A DNA stretch of 30,101 nucleotides from CAVXAE01 sp044225565 (GCA_044225565.1 JBGAIL010000039.1:1-30101); one strand, 5' to 3'; numbered from the stretch's first letter, positions 8,146 through 16,693 are shown. Made by a program: numbers and translations. Notes: generated by a model from the letters alone, not told the origin.

Positions 8146-10617
8146 TCAGTAAGTGTAAGTGAGGCTCGCGACGACCGCCCTGCGATTTCCGTAGTAGGCG
8201 TAGGTGTTCGCGGTGAACACGGCCGAAACGTACGTCTTGTCCGTCACGTTCGTCGCGTTCAGCGCCGCGCGCCACTTGCCCATCTTGTAAGAGGCGAGGA
8301 AGTCCACCAGCGTCACGGCCGGTGCCTTCGCGGTGTTCGTGTAATCGAGGCTGGACCCGATGTAGCGGACACCACCGCCGATGCCGAAGCCCGCGAGCGG
8401 CCCCATCGGCACCTCGTAGTTCACCCACGCCGAGCCGAACTTCTCCGGCACGCCGAAGGGCCTGAAGCCGACGTCGCCGTCGTTGCTCTTGGTGATCTCC
8501 GTGTCGTAGCGCGCCGCCGAGGCCAGGAAGTTCCATGGCCCACTCGCGTAGTTCATCTCGAGCTCTGCGCCGCGCGAGCGCACCTCGCCCGTCTGCACGA
8601 CGTTGTCGGGGTTGGCCGGGTCGGTGGTCTGCTGGTTCTGACGGCGCAGGTCGAACACCGCCAGCATCACCGAGGTGGAGCGGCCGATGGGCTGATACTT
8701 CACGCCCACTTCGTACTGCTGAGCGGTCTCCGGATCGAAGGTGTTGCCGTAGAGGTCCGTGCCGTACACGGGCGAGAACGACTTGGCGAAGCTCGCGTAG
8801 GGCGAGATGCCGGAGTCCGTGAGCCATACGAGCCCTTCACGGTGCGTGAAGGCGTGCTGGGATTCCGACTCGCCGTTGCTGTCGAGCTTCGCGGTGTCGT
8901 AGCGGCCGCCCGCCATCACCACGAAGTGCCTGGAGATCTTCAGGTGCTCCTGCGCGTAGAAGCCGAGCTGCCTGCCGGTCTGGTTCGTGAGGATGTCCGC
9001 CACCGGCGCAGTGATGGCCTGGTGATACACCGGCGCGAACAGATCCAGGGTCGGCGCGACGCCGAAGCCCTGCTGCAGGTCCGTCTTGATGCGCTGGTAA
9101 TCGACGCCCACCAGCACCGTGTGCTCGAGGCTGCCCTGGCTGAACCTGCCCTCGGCGTTGGTGTCCGCCGTGAACAGGTTGGTGTCCTCGAGCGAGAGCA
9201 CCGTCTCGCGCGTGATGGTGCGCAGATCCGGCTGCAGCGCATCGGGGTTGATCGTGTTGTAGTCGATCTTCATCTTCCCGACGCGCAGGTTCTGGCGGAT
9301 CGTCCACGCGGGGCTCGCCGTCCACGTGAGGAGCGAGGTGCCCGAATACTGTTTGCGCTTGAAGTGATCGAAGTTCGGGTCGCCGATGAAGCGGCTCGTC
9401 GGGATCTTCCCGTTGGGATTGTCGAACAGCGTGCCGATCGCGGGATAGGCGTTCGCCTTGCCCACCTCGTCCTTCTGGTACTCGGCGAGCACCGTCCAGG
9501 TGAGCGCGTCGGAAGGCTTCCACGTCGCCGAGGGCGCGAAGAACGTGCGCTCGTTGTTGACGTAGTCCACCTGCGTGTCCGCGTTGCGGTACACGCCGAG
9601 CAGGCGGTACATGAACCTCTCGTCCGCGTTAGCCGCGCCACCGACGTCGAACGCGCCCTGATAGGTGTTCCAGTTGCCGGCTTCCACGGTGAAGCTGCGA
9701 ATGTCGCGGGCCGTGGGGCGCTTGCTCATCTGATTGACGATGCCACCGGGGCTCGCCTGGCCATAGAGCACCGAGCTCGGGCCGCGCAGCACCTCGACGC
9801 GCTCCAGCGCGTAAGGTTCGGTACGCCACCGGCCATAGCTTGCGACGGGAGTGCGCATGCCGTCGCGATAGAGGCCATCCGTGCTCTGGTTGAAGCCTCG
9901 GATGAAGAACGTGTCGCTGCGCGGATCGTTGCCGTAAGGCGAGGTCTTCACACCTGCCGCGTAGCGCAGCGCATCCTCGACGTGCTGGATGTTCTGCATG
10001 TCCATCCAGTCGCGCGTGATCACGGAGATGGCCTGCGGCGTCTCGTTCAGCGGCGTCGTGGTCTTCGTCGCGGAGGTCGCGTAGCCGGTGTAGACGCTGC
10101 GCGCACGCTCGGCTTCGATGGTGATGGTCTCCAGCTCTTCGTCATCGCTGCTCTGCGCCGAAGCGGTCCGGGCAGCGGTCGTGGAAGGCTGATCCGCCTG
10201 CGCCAGGCGGAACGCGGCCATCTCCGCTTGCAGCTCACCCGAGCCGCCGGAGCTCCCGTTCGCGGGCAGCAGAACGGCGCTGTTCGCGTCCGGCGATTTG
10301 CCGTTGGCGGAGGGCGGAACGATGGTCACCGTGCCGTCGTCGAGATACTTGTAGCTGAGACCGGTGCCGCGGAGCAGCTGCTCCAGCGCCTCGCCCACCG
10401 TCATCTCGCCGGTGGCGCCCTGCGTGCGCAGGTCGCGGATGGTCTCGGAGAAATACAGCACCTGAAGGTCGCGGCTGCGCGCGAATTCGGCCAGCGCCGA
10501 GCCCAGCGATTGCGCAGCGATGTGCGTCGGCTTGCGGATGCCCGCCTTCGCATCGTCGGCCAGCGCGAGGCCGACGATGCTCAGGCACACCGCAGTGGCC
10601 ACCAGTGACTTTCGCAT
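8146..10617 (-). CDS. TonB-dependent siderophore receptor with STN signalling domain
   Basis: An 823-residue outer-membrane receptor. Start: ATG at 10617 preceded by GGGGGAG at optimal spacing. Order of parts: signal peptide (1-25), STN domain (about 34-100) that contacts FecR, a low-complexity linker, TonB box ETITIEA (163-169), and the plug with PQAISVITRDWM, FFIRGF and VEVLRGPSSVLYGQASPGGIVN. A 22-strand barrel follows, ending in SLTYTY, where the usual terminal Phe is replaced by Tyr. The plug motifs are those of the FhuA/FpvA-type siderophore receptor family. The STN domain marks it as a transducer that switches on the adjacent FecR/sigma pair when ligand binds. About 100 bp separate it from fecR; a short GCCTC/GAGGC hairpin lies just before its ribosome binding site. 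Confidence 0.95.
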   Translation of the reverse strand: MRKSLVATAVCLSIVGLALADDAKAGIRKPTHIAAQSLGSALAEFARSRDLQVLYFSETIRDLRTQGATGEMTVGEALEQLLRGTGLSYKYLDDGTVTIVPPSANGKSPDANSAVLLPANGSSGGSGELQAEMAAFRLAQADQPSTTAARTASAQSSDDEELETITIEAERARSVYTGYATSATKTTTPLNETPQAISVITRDWMDMQNIQHVEDALRYAAGVKTSPYGNDPRSDTFFIRGFNQSTDGLYRDGMRTPVASYGRWRTEPYALERVEVLRGPSSVLYGQASPGGIVNQMSKRPTARDIRSFTVEAGNWNTYQGAFDVGGAANADERFMYRLLGVYRNADTQVDYVNNERTFFAPSATWKPSDALTWTVLAEYQKDEVGKANAYPAIGTLFDNPNGKIPTSRFIGDPNFDHFKRKQYSGTSLLTWTASPAWTIRQNLRVGKMKIDYNTINPDALQPDLRTITRETVLSLEDTNLFTADTNAEGRFSQGSLEHTVLVGVDYQRIKTDLQQGFGVAPTLDLFAPVYHQAITAPVADILTNQTGRQLGFYAQEHLKISRHFVVMAGGRYDTAKLDSNGESESQHAFTHREGLVWLTDSGISPYASFAKSFSPVYGTDLYGNTFDPETAQQYEVGVKYQPIGRSTSVMLAVFDLRRQNQQTTDPANPDNVVQTGEVRSRGAELEMNYASGPWNFLASAARYDTEITKSNDGDVGFRPFGVPEKFGSAWVNYEVPMGPLAGFGIGGGVRYIGSSLDYTNTAKAPAVTLVDFLASYKMGKWRAALNATNVTDKTYVSAVFTANTYAYYGNRRAVVASLTYTY

Positions 10618-10718
10618 GAACGCTCCCCCGCCTCGCAAGAGGCTCTCGTAGTGCGTCAGCCGGAATGGCTGCGTCTTCACGAGTCCGTAGAGCGTCCGAC
10701 GATTGAAAGTGGGGGTGG

Positions 10719-11831
10719 TCAAGGAGCGCCGCGCCGGGTGATGCGGATCTCGCGCCCGGTTTCGACGATCTCGATGCCGGGCTGGTCCCGGAGGAATCCG
10801 AGCAGTGACGCCGGATCCGTGGACGAGTACACGCCACTGATGCCGGTGTGGCGCAGCTGCTCGTCGTCGATGACGAGCGGCCTGGGATTGTAGCGGTTGA
10901 ACTCTTCCGCCACCTCTTCCAGTGGCGTGTCGTCGAACATGAGATGCTTCTGCACCCACGCGGTGGCCGCGATGGCATCCACGCGCTTCGCGGCGGAGAC
11001 GGTCTTCTTCGGCGTCACGATCACTTGCTCGCCTGCAGAGAGCAGCGAGTGCGGCTCGCCGGCCGAGCCGGCATCAACCGCCTTCACGGCGACCCGCCCT
11101 TCCACTACGGTGACGACCGCTCCGTTCTTTTTCAGGTACACGTCGAACTGCGTGCCCACGGCTCGCACCTCGGCCTGGCCGATGTGCACGATGAAGGGGC
11201 GGCGCGAGTCCTTCGCCACCTGGAACAGCGCCTGGCCTTCGAGCAGTTCGACGTCGCGCGTATCCTGCGAATATCGCAGCTTCAGCCGCGAGCGCGCGTT
11301 GAGATCCACGGTGGAGCCGTCCGGCAGGCGGATGCTGCGCTGCTCGCCGATGGTGGTGACGTACAGGTTGTGGCGGCTGATGCCGAACCACGTGGCCACG
11401 CCGAGCAGCAGCGCAACCAACAGCACCGATGCCGCGGCGAGGAAACGGCGCCACGAGCGAGCGCGACGTGATTCGATGTCCGTGAGTGACTGAGCCTCGG
11501 TCCGCAGCGAGCTTGCCGCGTGAGCCGACGCAGCCCGCGTCCCCAGGCCAGCGTGCAGCGGCGTCACATTGCCACTATCCGGCGTCGCCCGGGCGCGCGC
11601 CACGAGCGCGGCGATGTCGATCTTCCCTTCCAGGTCCCGGCTCGGGACCTCCGCCCAGGCACCCGCCACTTCGAGATACGCCTGGATATGCTGCGGCGAG
11701 CGGCGCAGCCATTCGAGGAAACGATCGCGCGCCGACTCCGGCACGTCTTCCGAGCGGAACTCCACGAACCAGGCAGACGCTTCCGCCACGATCTCGCGAG
11801 ACAATCCATCGGCCGGTGAATTCGGTCTCAT
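10719..11831 (-). CDS. FecR-family anti-sigma/signal transducer
   Basis: A 370-residue inner-membrane protein. The ATG at 11831 overlaps the sigma factor stop as ATGA, so the two are translationally coupled. The N-terminal cytoplasmic part (DUF4880-type, REIVAEASAWFVEFRS, then FLEWLRRSPQHIQAYLEV) binds the sigma factor. A single membrane helix lies near residues 125-146 (FLAAASVLLVALLLGVATWF). The periplasmic FecR domain follows (TTIGEQRSIRLPDGSTVDLNA, then VGTQFDVYL and VVEGRVAV). A C-terminal STN-like segment (FDDTPLEEVAEEFNRYN onward) ends the protein. It relays ligand occupancy of the STN receptor encoded next to it and releases or activates the sigma factor. Confidence 0.94.
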   Translation of the reverse strand: MRPNSPADGLSREIVAEASAWFVEFRSEDVPESARDRFLEWLRRSPQHIQAYLEVAGAWAEVPSRDLEGKIDIAALVARARATPDSGNVTPLHAGLGTRAASAHAASSLRTEAQSLTDIESRRARSWRRFLAAASVLLVALLLGVATWFGISRHNLYVTTIGEQRSIRLPDGSTVDLNARSRLKLRYSQDTRDVELLEGQALFQVAKDSRRPFIVHIGQAEVRAVGTQFDVYLKKNGAVVTVVEGRVAVKAVDAGSAGEPHSLLSAGEQVIVTPKKTVSAAKRVDAIAATAWVQKHLMFDDTPLEEVAEEFNRYNPRPLVIDDEQLRHTGISGVYSSTDPASLLGFLRDQPGIEIVETGREIRITRRGAP

Positions 11832-12370
11832 GACGCTCCCTGCCTCCCGCCCGCGCGAGCCGCGGCGCGGCTGTTGCGACAATGCTCGACGGCGCGGGCC
11901 AGGTACTTCTTGGCCGTCTCACGGGCGACGCCGAACTCGTCGGCAATCTCCTGCACGGTGTATCCGGCGATGCGATGGAGCACGAGCGCGGCGCCCACCC
12001 TCGGCGGCAGCTGCTCGAGCAGCCGCTCGAGCTCCTCGATGCCCTGTGATCCATCTGCTCGCGCGGCCGGATCGTCGGCGGGCACCACCTGCAGCTCGTT
12101 GAACACTTCAGCAATATCGACGGGCACGGGCTCCCCGGACCGTCGCATCGCGTGCTGGTGGACCACGTGGCTCGCCACGGTGAAGAGGTAAGCCTCGGGA
12201 CTGCGGATGCTCTCGTGTCGCTCGAATCGCAGCAGCCGCAGGAACACCTCCTGGGCGAGATCCGGAACGTCGTGGGCATTGCGCAGGCGCACGGCCAGGA
12301 ACCGCCGCAACCGCCTTCCATACTGCGAGGCGATGGTGGCAACGAAGCTGTGGCGGTCGGGGCTGGGCAA
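11828..12370 (-). CDS. FecI-like ECF RNA polymerase sigma factor
   Basis: A 180-residue sigma factor if it begins at the TTG at 12370. No in-frame ATG or GTG lies closer to the conserved region, and the upstream extension has a low-complexity, shadow-like composition, so this start is the best guess. Region 2 is visible in RRFLAVRLRNAHDVPDLAQEVFLRLLR and SPEAYLFTVASHVVHQH. Region 4 is LEQLPPRVGAALVLHRIAGYTVQEIADEFGVARETAKKYLARAV. It directs polymerase to the receptor operon when FecR signals that substrate is bound. It is the first gene of the series sigma-FecR-receptor-esterase-amidohydrolase and is divergent from the DUF6524-type gene across about 110 bp. I could not fix its own promoter. 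Confidence 0.88.
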   Translation of the reverse strand: MPSPDRHSFVATIASQYGRRLRRFLAVRLRNAHDVPDLAQEVFLRLLRFERHESIRSPEAYLFTVASHVVHQHAMRRSGEPVPVDIAEVFNELQVVPADDPAARADGSQGIEELERLLEQLPPRVGAALVLHRIAGYTVQEIADEFGVARETAKKYLARAVEHCRNSRAAARAGGRQGAS

Positions 12371-12481
12371 GGTCGGAAGTCCGGTGGCGCAATCTCCCGT
12401 GTCATTAGAGCGCCCCGCGGGGGAAAGTGGGTATAGGGGGGCTCCCTTGCAGCCTCCCCCCGCCCTGCCTAAGCTGCCGCG

Positions 12482-12898
12482 ATGGAAAAATTCACCTTCA
12501 CGGGCTTCCTGCTGCGCCTGGCCGGGGCCCTGGCGCTGGTGCTGCTCACCTTCAACCCGAGCGGCCACTCCTACTACCACTGGGTGGCCACGGACTTCCC
12601 TCATTTCGCACCGCTCGAGGCGGTGGCCGGCATCGCGCTGCTGGCGGCCTGGCTGGTGTACATCACCGCCACCCTGAGGTCACTCGGCGCCATCGGCACG
12701 GTGATCGTGCTGGCGTTCTTTGCAGCGCTGGTGTGGCTGGTCGCCTCCTGGGGCTGGCTGGACCCGCGCAACGCCACCACCATGGGCTGGGTCACGCTCA
12801 TCGCCTGCGCCGTGGTGCTCGCCATCGGCACGTCCTGGTCGCACATCCGCCGCCGGCTCACCGGCCAGGCGGACGTGGACGAGGTGGATCACCGCTAG
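12482..12898 (+). CDS. DUF6524-type four-helix membrane protein
   Basis: A 138-residue integral membrane protein with four hydrophobic helices: about residues 8-24, 40-60, 65-92 and 100-118. The N-terminal pattern FTGFLLRLAGALALVLLTFNPSG, then SYYHW, is what I recall from the DUF6524 family of small gammaproteobacterial membrane proteins. The C-terminus is charged and cytoplasmic (SHIRRRLTGQADVDEVDHR). No enzymatic motif is visible and the function is unknown. It stands alone: the sigma factor is divergent on one side and the P-II gene is convergent on the other, with 38 bp between the stops. Confidence 0.8.
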   Translation: MEKFTFTGFLLRLAGALALVLLTFNPSGHSYYHWVATDFPHFAPLEAVAGIALLAAWLVYITATLRSLGAIGTVIVLAFFAALVWLVASWGWLDPRNATTMGWVTLIACAVVLAIGTSWSHIRRRLTGQADVDEVDHR

Positions 12899-12936
12899 CC
12901 CGCCATCGGCGAGGATCGCGGTGCGCCGCGCGCAAC

Positions 12937-13275
12937 TCAAAGAGCGCTGATGCCGGTCTCGCGAGTGCGGATGCGCGTGACTTCCTGCAGGTCCTGCACG
13001 AACAGCTTGCCGTCGCCGACCTTGCCCGTGCGCGCCACGCTGATGATGGCTTCGATCACCGGCTCGACGATGTCGGCGGGCACTGCGATCTCGATGCGTG
13101 CCTTGGGCACGTACTCGATGGTGTACTCGGCGCCGCGATAGAGCTCGGTGTGACCGCGCTGGCGGCCGAGGCCGAGCACTTCGGTGACGGTCAGGCCGGA
13201 CACGCCGAGGTCGGCGATGCACTTGCGGACCTCATCCAGCTTGAACGGCTTGATGATGGCCGTGATCAGCTTCAT
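12937..13275 (-). CDS. P-II family nitrogen regulatory protein (GlnB/GlnK)
   Basis: A 112-residue protein of exactly P-II length. MKLITAIIKPFKLDEVR opens the first beta strand and helix. The T-loop reads RGHTELYRGAEYTIEY, with the uridylylation site Tyr51 preserved. TGKVGDGKLFV forms the B-loop that binds ATP/ADP and 2-oxoglutarate, and RIRT the C-loop. P-II trimers sense energy and 2-oxoglutarate and bind GlnD, GlnE, NtrB, AmtB or other targets. Position 54 is Glu, whereas E. coli GlnB has Asp and GlnK Asn, so the paralogue cannot be assigned. No amtB or glnA is adjacent, which makes this an orphan P-II gene. The start has AAGGGC upstream. Confidence 0.95.
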   Translation of the reverse strand: MKLITAIIKPFKLDEVRKCIADLGVSGLTVTEVLGLGRQRGHTELYRGAEYTIEYVPKARIEIAVPADIVEPVIEAIISVARTGKVGDGKLFVQDLQEVTRIRTRETGISAL

Positions 13276-13430
13276 GCCGCCCTTATACACCCGCGCAGAT
13301 CGGGGGCCAAATACGCCTCTGCGAGGCGGCCTGCGCACTCGATTCTGGGCAAGGGGCCCGCAGGTAAACTCACGACACAGGGTCTGCGCTGGCGCGCGAC
13401 CGCTGGCTCGAAGTTCCAGGGAGCGTTGCG

Positions 13431-14383
13431 ATGCAGGCAGGTACTTGGCCGAGAGTGGCCGTGGTGGGAGCGGGCGCGGTGGGGTGTTATTACGGCGGCA
13501 TGCTGGCGCGAGCCGGTGCGCCGGTGACGTTGATCGGCCGGCGCGCGCACATGGATGCGATTGCCCGTGATGGGTTGCTGCTCGATCGATTGTCCGGCGC
13601 GGAGCGGGTTCGGGTGGAAGTTTCGACCGGGATCGACGTGCGGCGGGTGCGCAGATCGTGCCGTGTGCGTGAAGACGGTGGACACGGAAACGGTGGCGAA
13701 GGAGCTGCAGGCGCAGCTGGCGACCGGCGCCATCGTGCTGAGCCTGCAGAACGGCGTGAACAACGTCGAACGCATGCGAGCCTCGGCGCAGATCGATGCG
13801 ATACCTGCAGTGGTTTACGTGGCGGCGGCCATGGCCGGGCCGGGGCACGTCAAACACTCGGGGCGTGGGGATCTGGTGATCGGCACGCTACCGCATGCGG
13901 TGGCCGACGGTGGCGGTGAGGCATCCGTCGACCTGAATGCGCTCTCAGCGGTGTTCGAGCGCGCGGAGATCCCTTGCCGTGTCTCGCAGAACATCCGCCT
14001 GGAGCTCTGAGCGAAGATGGTGCTGAACTGCGGCTACAACGCCATTTCAGCACTGGGTCGCGCGCGCTATGGCCGCATGGCACAGTCTCCCGACATCGTG
14101 GCGCTCATGAGGCAGGCCATCGCGGAAACCGTCGCCGTCGCCCGCGCTGAAGGCGTGCAGCTGGACGCGAGGCCGGATGATCGAGGTCGGCCACAAGCTC
14201 GGCGCGGCGATGAGCGAAGCACGCTCGTCGACTTCGCAGGACATCGAGCGCGGCCGACCGACCGAGATCGATTCGCTCAACGGCTACATCGCGCGGCGTG
14301 GGGCGGAGCTGGGTGTTCCCACACCCGTGAACCAGATGCTGTACGCGCTGGTGAAGCTGCTCGAGCAGTCGCGCGACGTTTGA
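13431..14383 (+). pseudogene. Decayed ketopantoate reductase (PanE/ApbA family)
   Basis: Together the pieces cover a full-length 2-dehydropantoate 2-reductase of about 317 codons, but in three frames. Piece one (13431 to about 13650) has the Rossmann motif VAVVGAGAVGCYYGGMLARAG. Piece two, shifted by one base, begins around ADRAVCVKTVDTETV and includes LSLQNGVNN, then hits an in-frame TGA at 14008-14010 where the family has Trp (LEL-stop-AKMVLNCGYNAISAL). It resumes in frame after the stop. A second shift near 14160-14176 moves to the frame of EVGHKLGAAMSEARSSTSQDIERGRPTEIDSLNGYI, which runs to 14383. The ancestral ATG and its ribosome binding site (AGGGAG) remain. Three separate lesions argue for a true pseudogene rather than one sequencing error. 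Confidence 0.88.
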
Positions 14384-14384
14384 G

Positions 14385-15782
14385 CTACACCATCCGCTCG
14401 ATGCGAGACTTGCGCCACACCAGCCGGTAGTACGCCGTCTGCAGCACCAGCATCGCCGCGAAGGCGATGGGATACGCCATCCAGATGCCTTCGATGCCGT
14501 AACGGTCCGACAGCAGATACGCCGCTGGCACTTCGATGGCCGCGATGCAGAAGATGGCAATGCCCGTGGGCATCAGCACTGCGCCGGAGGCGCGCATCAC
14601 GCCGCTCACCGTCGCCGCGAAACCGAACACCACGCTGCTCCAGAGCATGATGTGCAGCAGCGTCTGCGCGAGCTCGATGACCGGAGCGCTGGTGATGAAG
14701 AGACCGAGGATGTGGCGCGAGAACAGGTAACCCAACAGCACCAGCGTTCCCGTGACGAAGAGGTTCATCTGCAACCCCGTGCGCATGATCTCACCGAGCC
14801 TTTCGCTGCGGCCCGCGCCGATGAACTGCGCTCCGAGGATGGACGCCGTGATGGCGATGGAGAGCGCCGGGAACTGCACGTAGTTCACGATCTGGTTCAC
14901 GGCGCCGTACGCGGCCGTCGCGTCGGAGCCGTACCGGTTCACCAGTGCGAGCACTGCGATCTCGGCGAGCGAGATCACGATCATCTGCACCCCTGTGGGC
15001 AAACCGATCTTCACCACCAGGCGCAAGAGCCGCAGGTCCACGCGCAGATCCCGCAGCAGCTCCATGTCGGGTGCCAGCGGATGGTTGCGGCTGCGCATGC
15101 GCAGCGTCATGAACACCAGCGCGCAGAGGAACGAGACGATCGAGGCCGCGGCGGCGCCCGTCACGCCGAGCCGTGGCAGGCCCGCCCAGCCTTTGATGAA
15201 TGCCGGAGTCATGACGGCAGCAACGGCCGTGGACAGCAGCAGGGCAAAGAGAGGCGTCACCGTATCGCTGACGCCACGCAGCAGCTGGGTGAACAGGATG
15301 AACACCAGCAGCAGCGGCATGGCGAACATCATCATCCGCGCGTAACTCACGGCTTCCGGCAGCACGTCTGCGGGGGTGCGCAGCCATTCCAGCAGGTACG
15401 CGGCAAAACCGCCGCCGAGCAGCGCTACGGCCACGCCGAGCATGAGCCCCAGCGACAGGGCGGTGCCGGCGATGGACTTCACCTTGTGCACCTCGCGCGC
15501 GCCCCAGGCCTGCCCGATGAGCACCGAGGCGCCGGTCCCGATGCCGATGACCAGCGAGATGAAGAAGAACACGATCGGGAACATGGCCGAGACGGCCGCC
15601 AGCGCCCGGGTGCCGAGCATCTGCCCGACGAAGATGTTGTTGAACGTGCCGGAGAGGGACTGCAGCACGTTGCCGAGCACCATGGGGACGAGGAAGGCCA
15701 GGAAAGCCTTCCAGAGGGGGCGGTCGGCGGGCGCAGCAGCGGGGGAGCGGGCCGGGACGGCCTCGACGGAAGGGGTGGTCAA
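14385..15782 (-). CDS. MATE-family multidrug/toxin efflux transporter
   Basis: A 465-residue inner-membrane protein with about twelve helices in two similar halves. The first half begins FLAFLVPMVLGNVLQSLSGTFNNIFVGQMLG and contains GIGTGASVLIGQAWGAR. The second half begins LVVKIGLPTGVQMIVISLAE and contains SIAITASILGAQFIGAGRSE. These match the MATE (NorM/DinF-like) fold, which exports cationic or other organic compounds using a sodium or proton gradient. The stop lies one base from the end of the ketopantoate reductase pseudogene, which converges on it. It is divergent from the Q-rich secreted protein across about 100 bp. The substrate cannot be inferred. Confidence 0.94.
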   Translation of the reverse strand: MTTPSVEAVPARSPAAAPADRPLWKAFLAFLVPMVLGNVLQSLSGTFNNIFVGQMLGTRALAAVSAMFPIVFFFISLVIGIGTGASVLIGQAWGAREVHKVKSIAGTALSLGLMLGVAVALLGGGFAAYLLEWLRTPADVLPEAVSYARMMMFAMPLLLVFILFTQLLRGVSDTVTPLFALLLSTAVAAVMTPAFIKGWAGLPRLGVTGAAAASIVSFLCALVFMTLRMRSRNHPLAPDMELLRDLRVDLRLLRLVVKIGLPTGVQMIVISLAEIAVLALVNRYGSDATAAYGAVNQIVNYVQFPALSIAITASILGAQFIGAGRSERLGEIMRTGLQMNLFVTGTLVLLGYLFSRHILGLFITSAPVIELAQTLLHIMLWSSVVFGFAATVSGVMRASGAVLMPTGIAIFCIAAIEVPAAYLLSDRYGIEGIWMAYPIAFAAMLVLQTAYYRLVWRKSRIERMV

Positions 15783-15885
15783 CGGGGGTTCAGCCGGTCG
15801 GCAAAAAATCTGCGCGCATTATGAGCCGTTTTCCTCCGGACTTCCGCCTCTATGGGTGACCCGAACCGCATACCGGAGACCGACC

Positions 15886-16587
15886 ATGACCGCGCACGCC
15901 GAGACCGCCCGTCGACCTGCCATCCCCGCCCTGCTCGCCGCTGCCATGGCTCTGGCCGGCGCTTTCGCCCTGGCCGCCCCGGCCCGCAGCCAGGACTTCA
16001 ACGCCATGCTGGCACAGCAGAACGCCTACATGGAGCAGCAGATCCGGGCGGCGCAGGCCCAGATGAACGCCCAGATCGCGGCCGGGCAGCAGCAGGTGAA
16101 CCAGATCGTGCAGCAGAAGATGCAGGACCCGCGCGTGCAGGCCGCTTACCAGCAGCACCTGGCTCAGGCGCAGCAGCAAGGCCGTCAGCCTTACGACTTC
16201 CCGACCTTCGCGTACTACTACGCGGCCACCAACGGGTTCTCGGCGGCCGGCGTCGCCGGGTACAACCAGACCACGCAGGACATCACGGCCAAGGAGCGGG
16301 CGGCTTATCAGGGCGTGCGGGAAGCGGAAGACCGCAGCCGCGACGCCATCGCAGGCCTGAACGAAGGCTACTCCCGCAACTCCCAGGAGGCGGGCCGGCA
16401 GCTGATGGGCAACAGCACCTACGTGAACACGCAGACGGGGCAATCCCAGGCGCTGCCCCACACCTGGCAGCGGAACACCTACAACAACTACCAGGGCAAC
16501 ACGTACTACGTCGACGCCTCCGGCCAGTACTGGGTGGCCGACCCGAACGGCAGCGGCAACTGGTTCCGCATGCAGCCCGGCCGCTGA
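15886..16587 (+). CDS. Secreted Gln-rich protein of unknown function
   Basis: A 233-residue protein starting at the ATG at 15886, with GGAG upstream. A signal peptide is evident, ending near AAPARS-QDF (residue 35). Residues 36-105 are very rich in Gln, Ala and Met and should form a long helix or coiled coil (MLAQQNAYMEQQIRAAQAQ, then VNQIVQQKMQDPRVQAAYQQ). The C-terminal half is rich in Tyr, Asn and Gly (for example WQRNTYNNYQGNTYYVDASG, then QYWVADPNGSGNWFRM) and looks like a compact beta domain. I do not recognise the family. A strong intrinsic terminator begins 30 bp after the stop, so it is likely a single-gene transcript. Confidence 0.85.
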   Translation: MTAHAETARRPAIPALLAAAMALAGAFALAAPARSQDFNAMLAQQNAYMEQQIRAAQAQMNAQIAAGQQQVNQIVQQKMQDPRVQAAYQQHLAQAQQQGRQPYDFPTFAYYYAATNGFSAAGVAGYNQTTQDITAKERAAYQGVREAEDRSRDAIAGLNEGYSRNSQEAGRQLMGNSTYVNTQTGQSQALPHTWQRNTYNNYQGNTYYVDASGQYWVADPNGSGNWFRMQPGR

Positions 16588-16616
16588 GCGGCCCGCCCGC
16601 TTCCGGTTCCCCCTTG

Positions 16617-16647
16617 GCCCCTCCCCGTGCGGGAGGGGCTTCTTTTT
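16617..16647 (+). terminator. Intrinsic terminator of the secreted Q-rich protein gene
   Basis: A nine-base perfect stem GCCCCTCCC (16617-16625) pairs with GGGAGGGGC (16631-16639) around a five-base loop. It is followed at once by TTCTTTTT (16640-16647). It lies 30 bp after the stop at 16587 and 47 bp before the kinase start, insulating the two genes. Confidence 0.9.
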
Positions 16648-16693
16648 GGGCGCCGGACACTGCATAAGTGGCCTATTTCGGGACGAAGGACGT

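Noticed and set aside
7138..10608. A 1156-codon open frame on the plus strand opposite the esterase and receptor genes
   Set aside because: It mirrors two clear minus-strand genes codon for codon. It stays open because TTA, CTA and TCA codons are rare in this GC-rich DNA and the two genes are in the same frame. Its Arg/His/Val-rich product has no domain.
10618..10718. A FecI-type promoter upstream of the receptor gene
   Set aside because: I could not find a convincing -35/-10 pair in the 100-bp gap, only a short GCCTC/GAGGC hairpin near the ribosome binding site.
14008..14010. Programmed readthrough or selenocysteine at the in-frame TGA of the ketopantoate reductase gene
   Set aside because: The family has Trp at this place, and two frameshifts elsewhere in the gene make simple decay the better reading.
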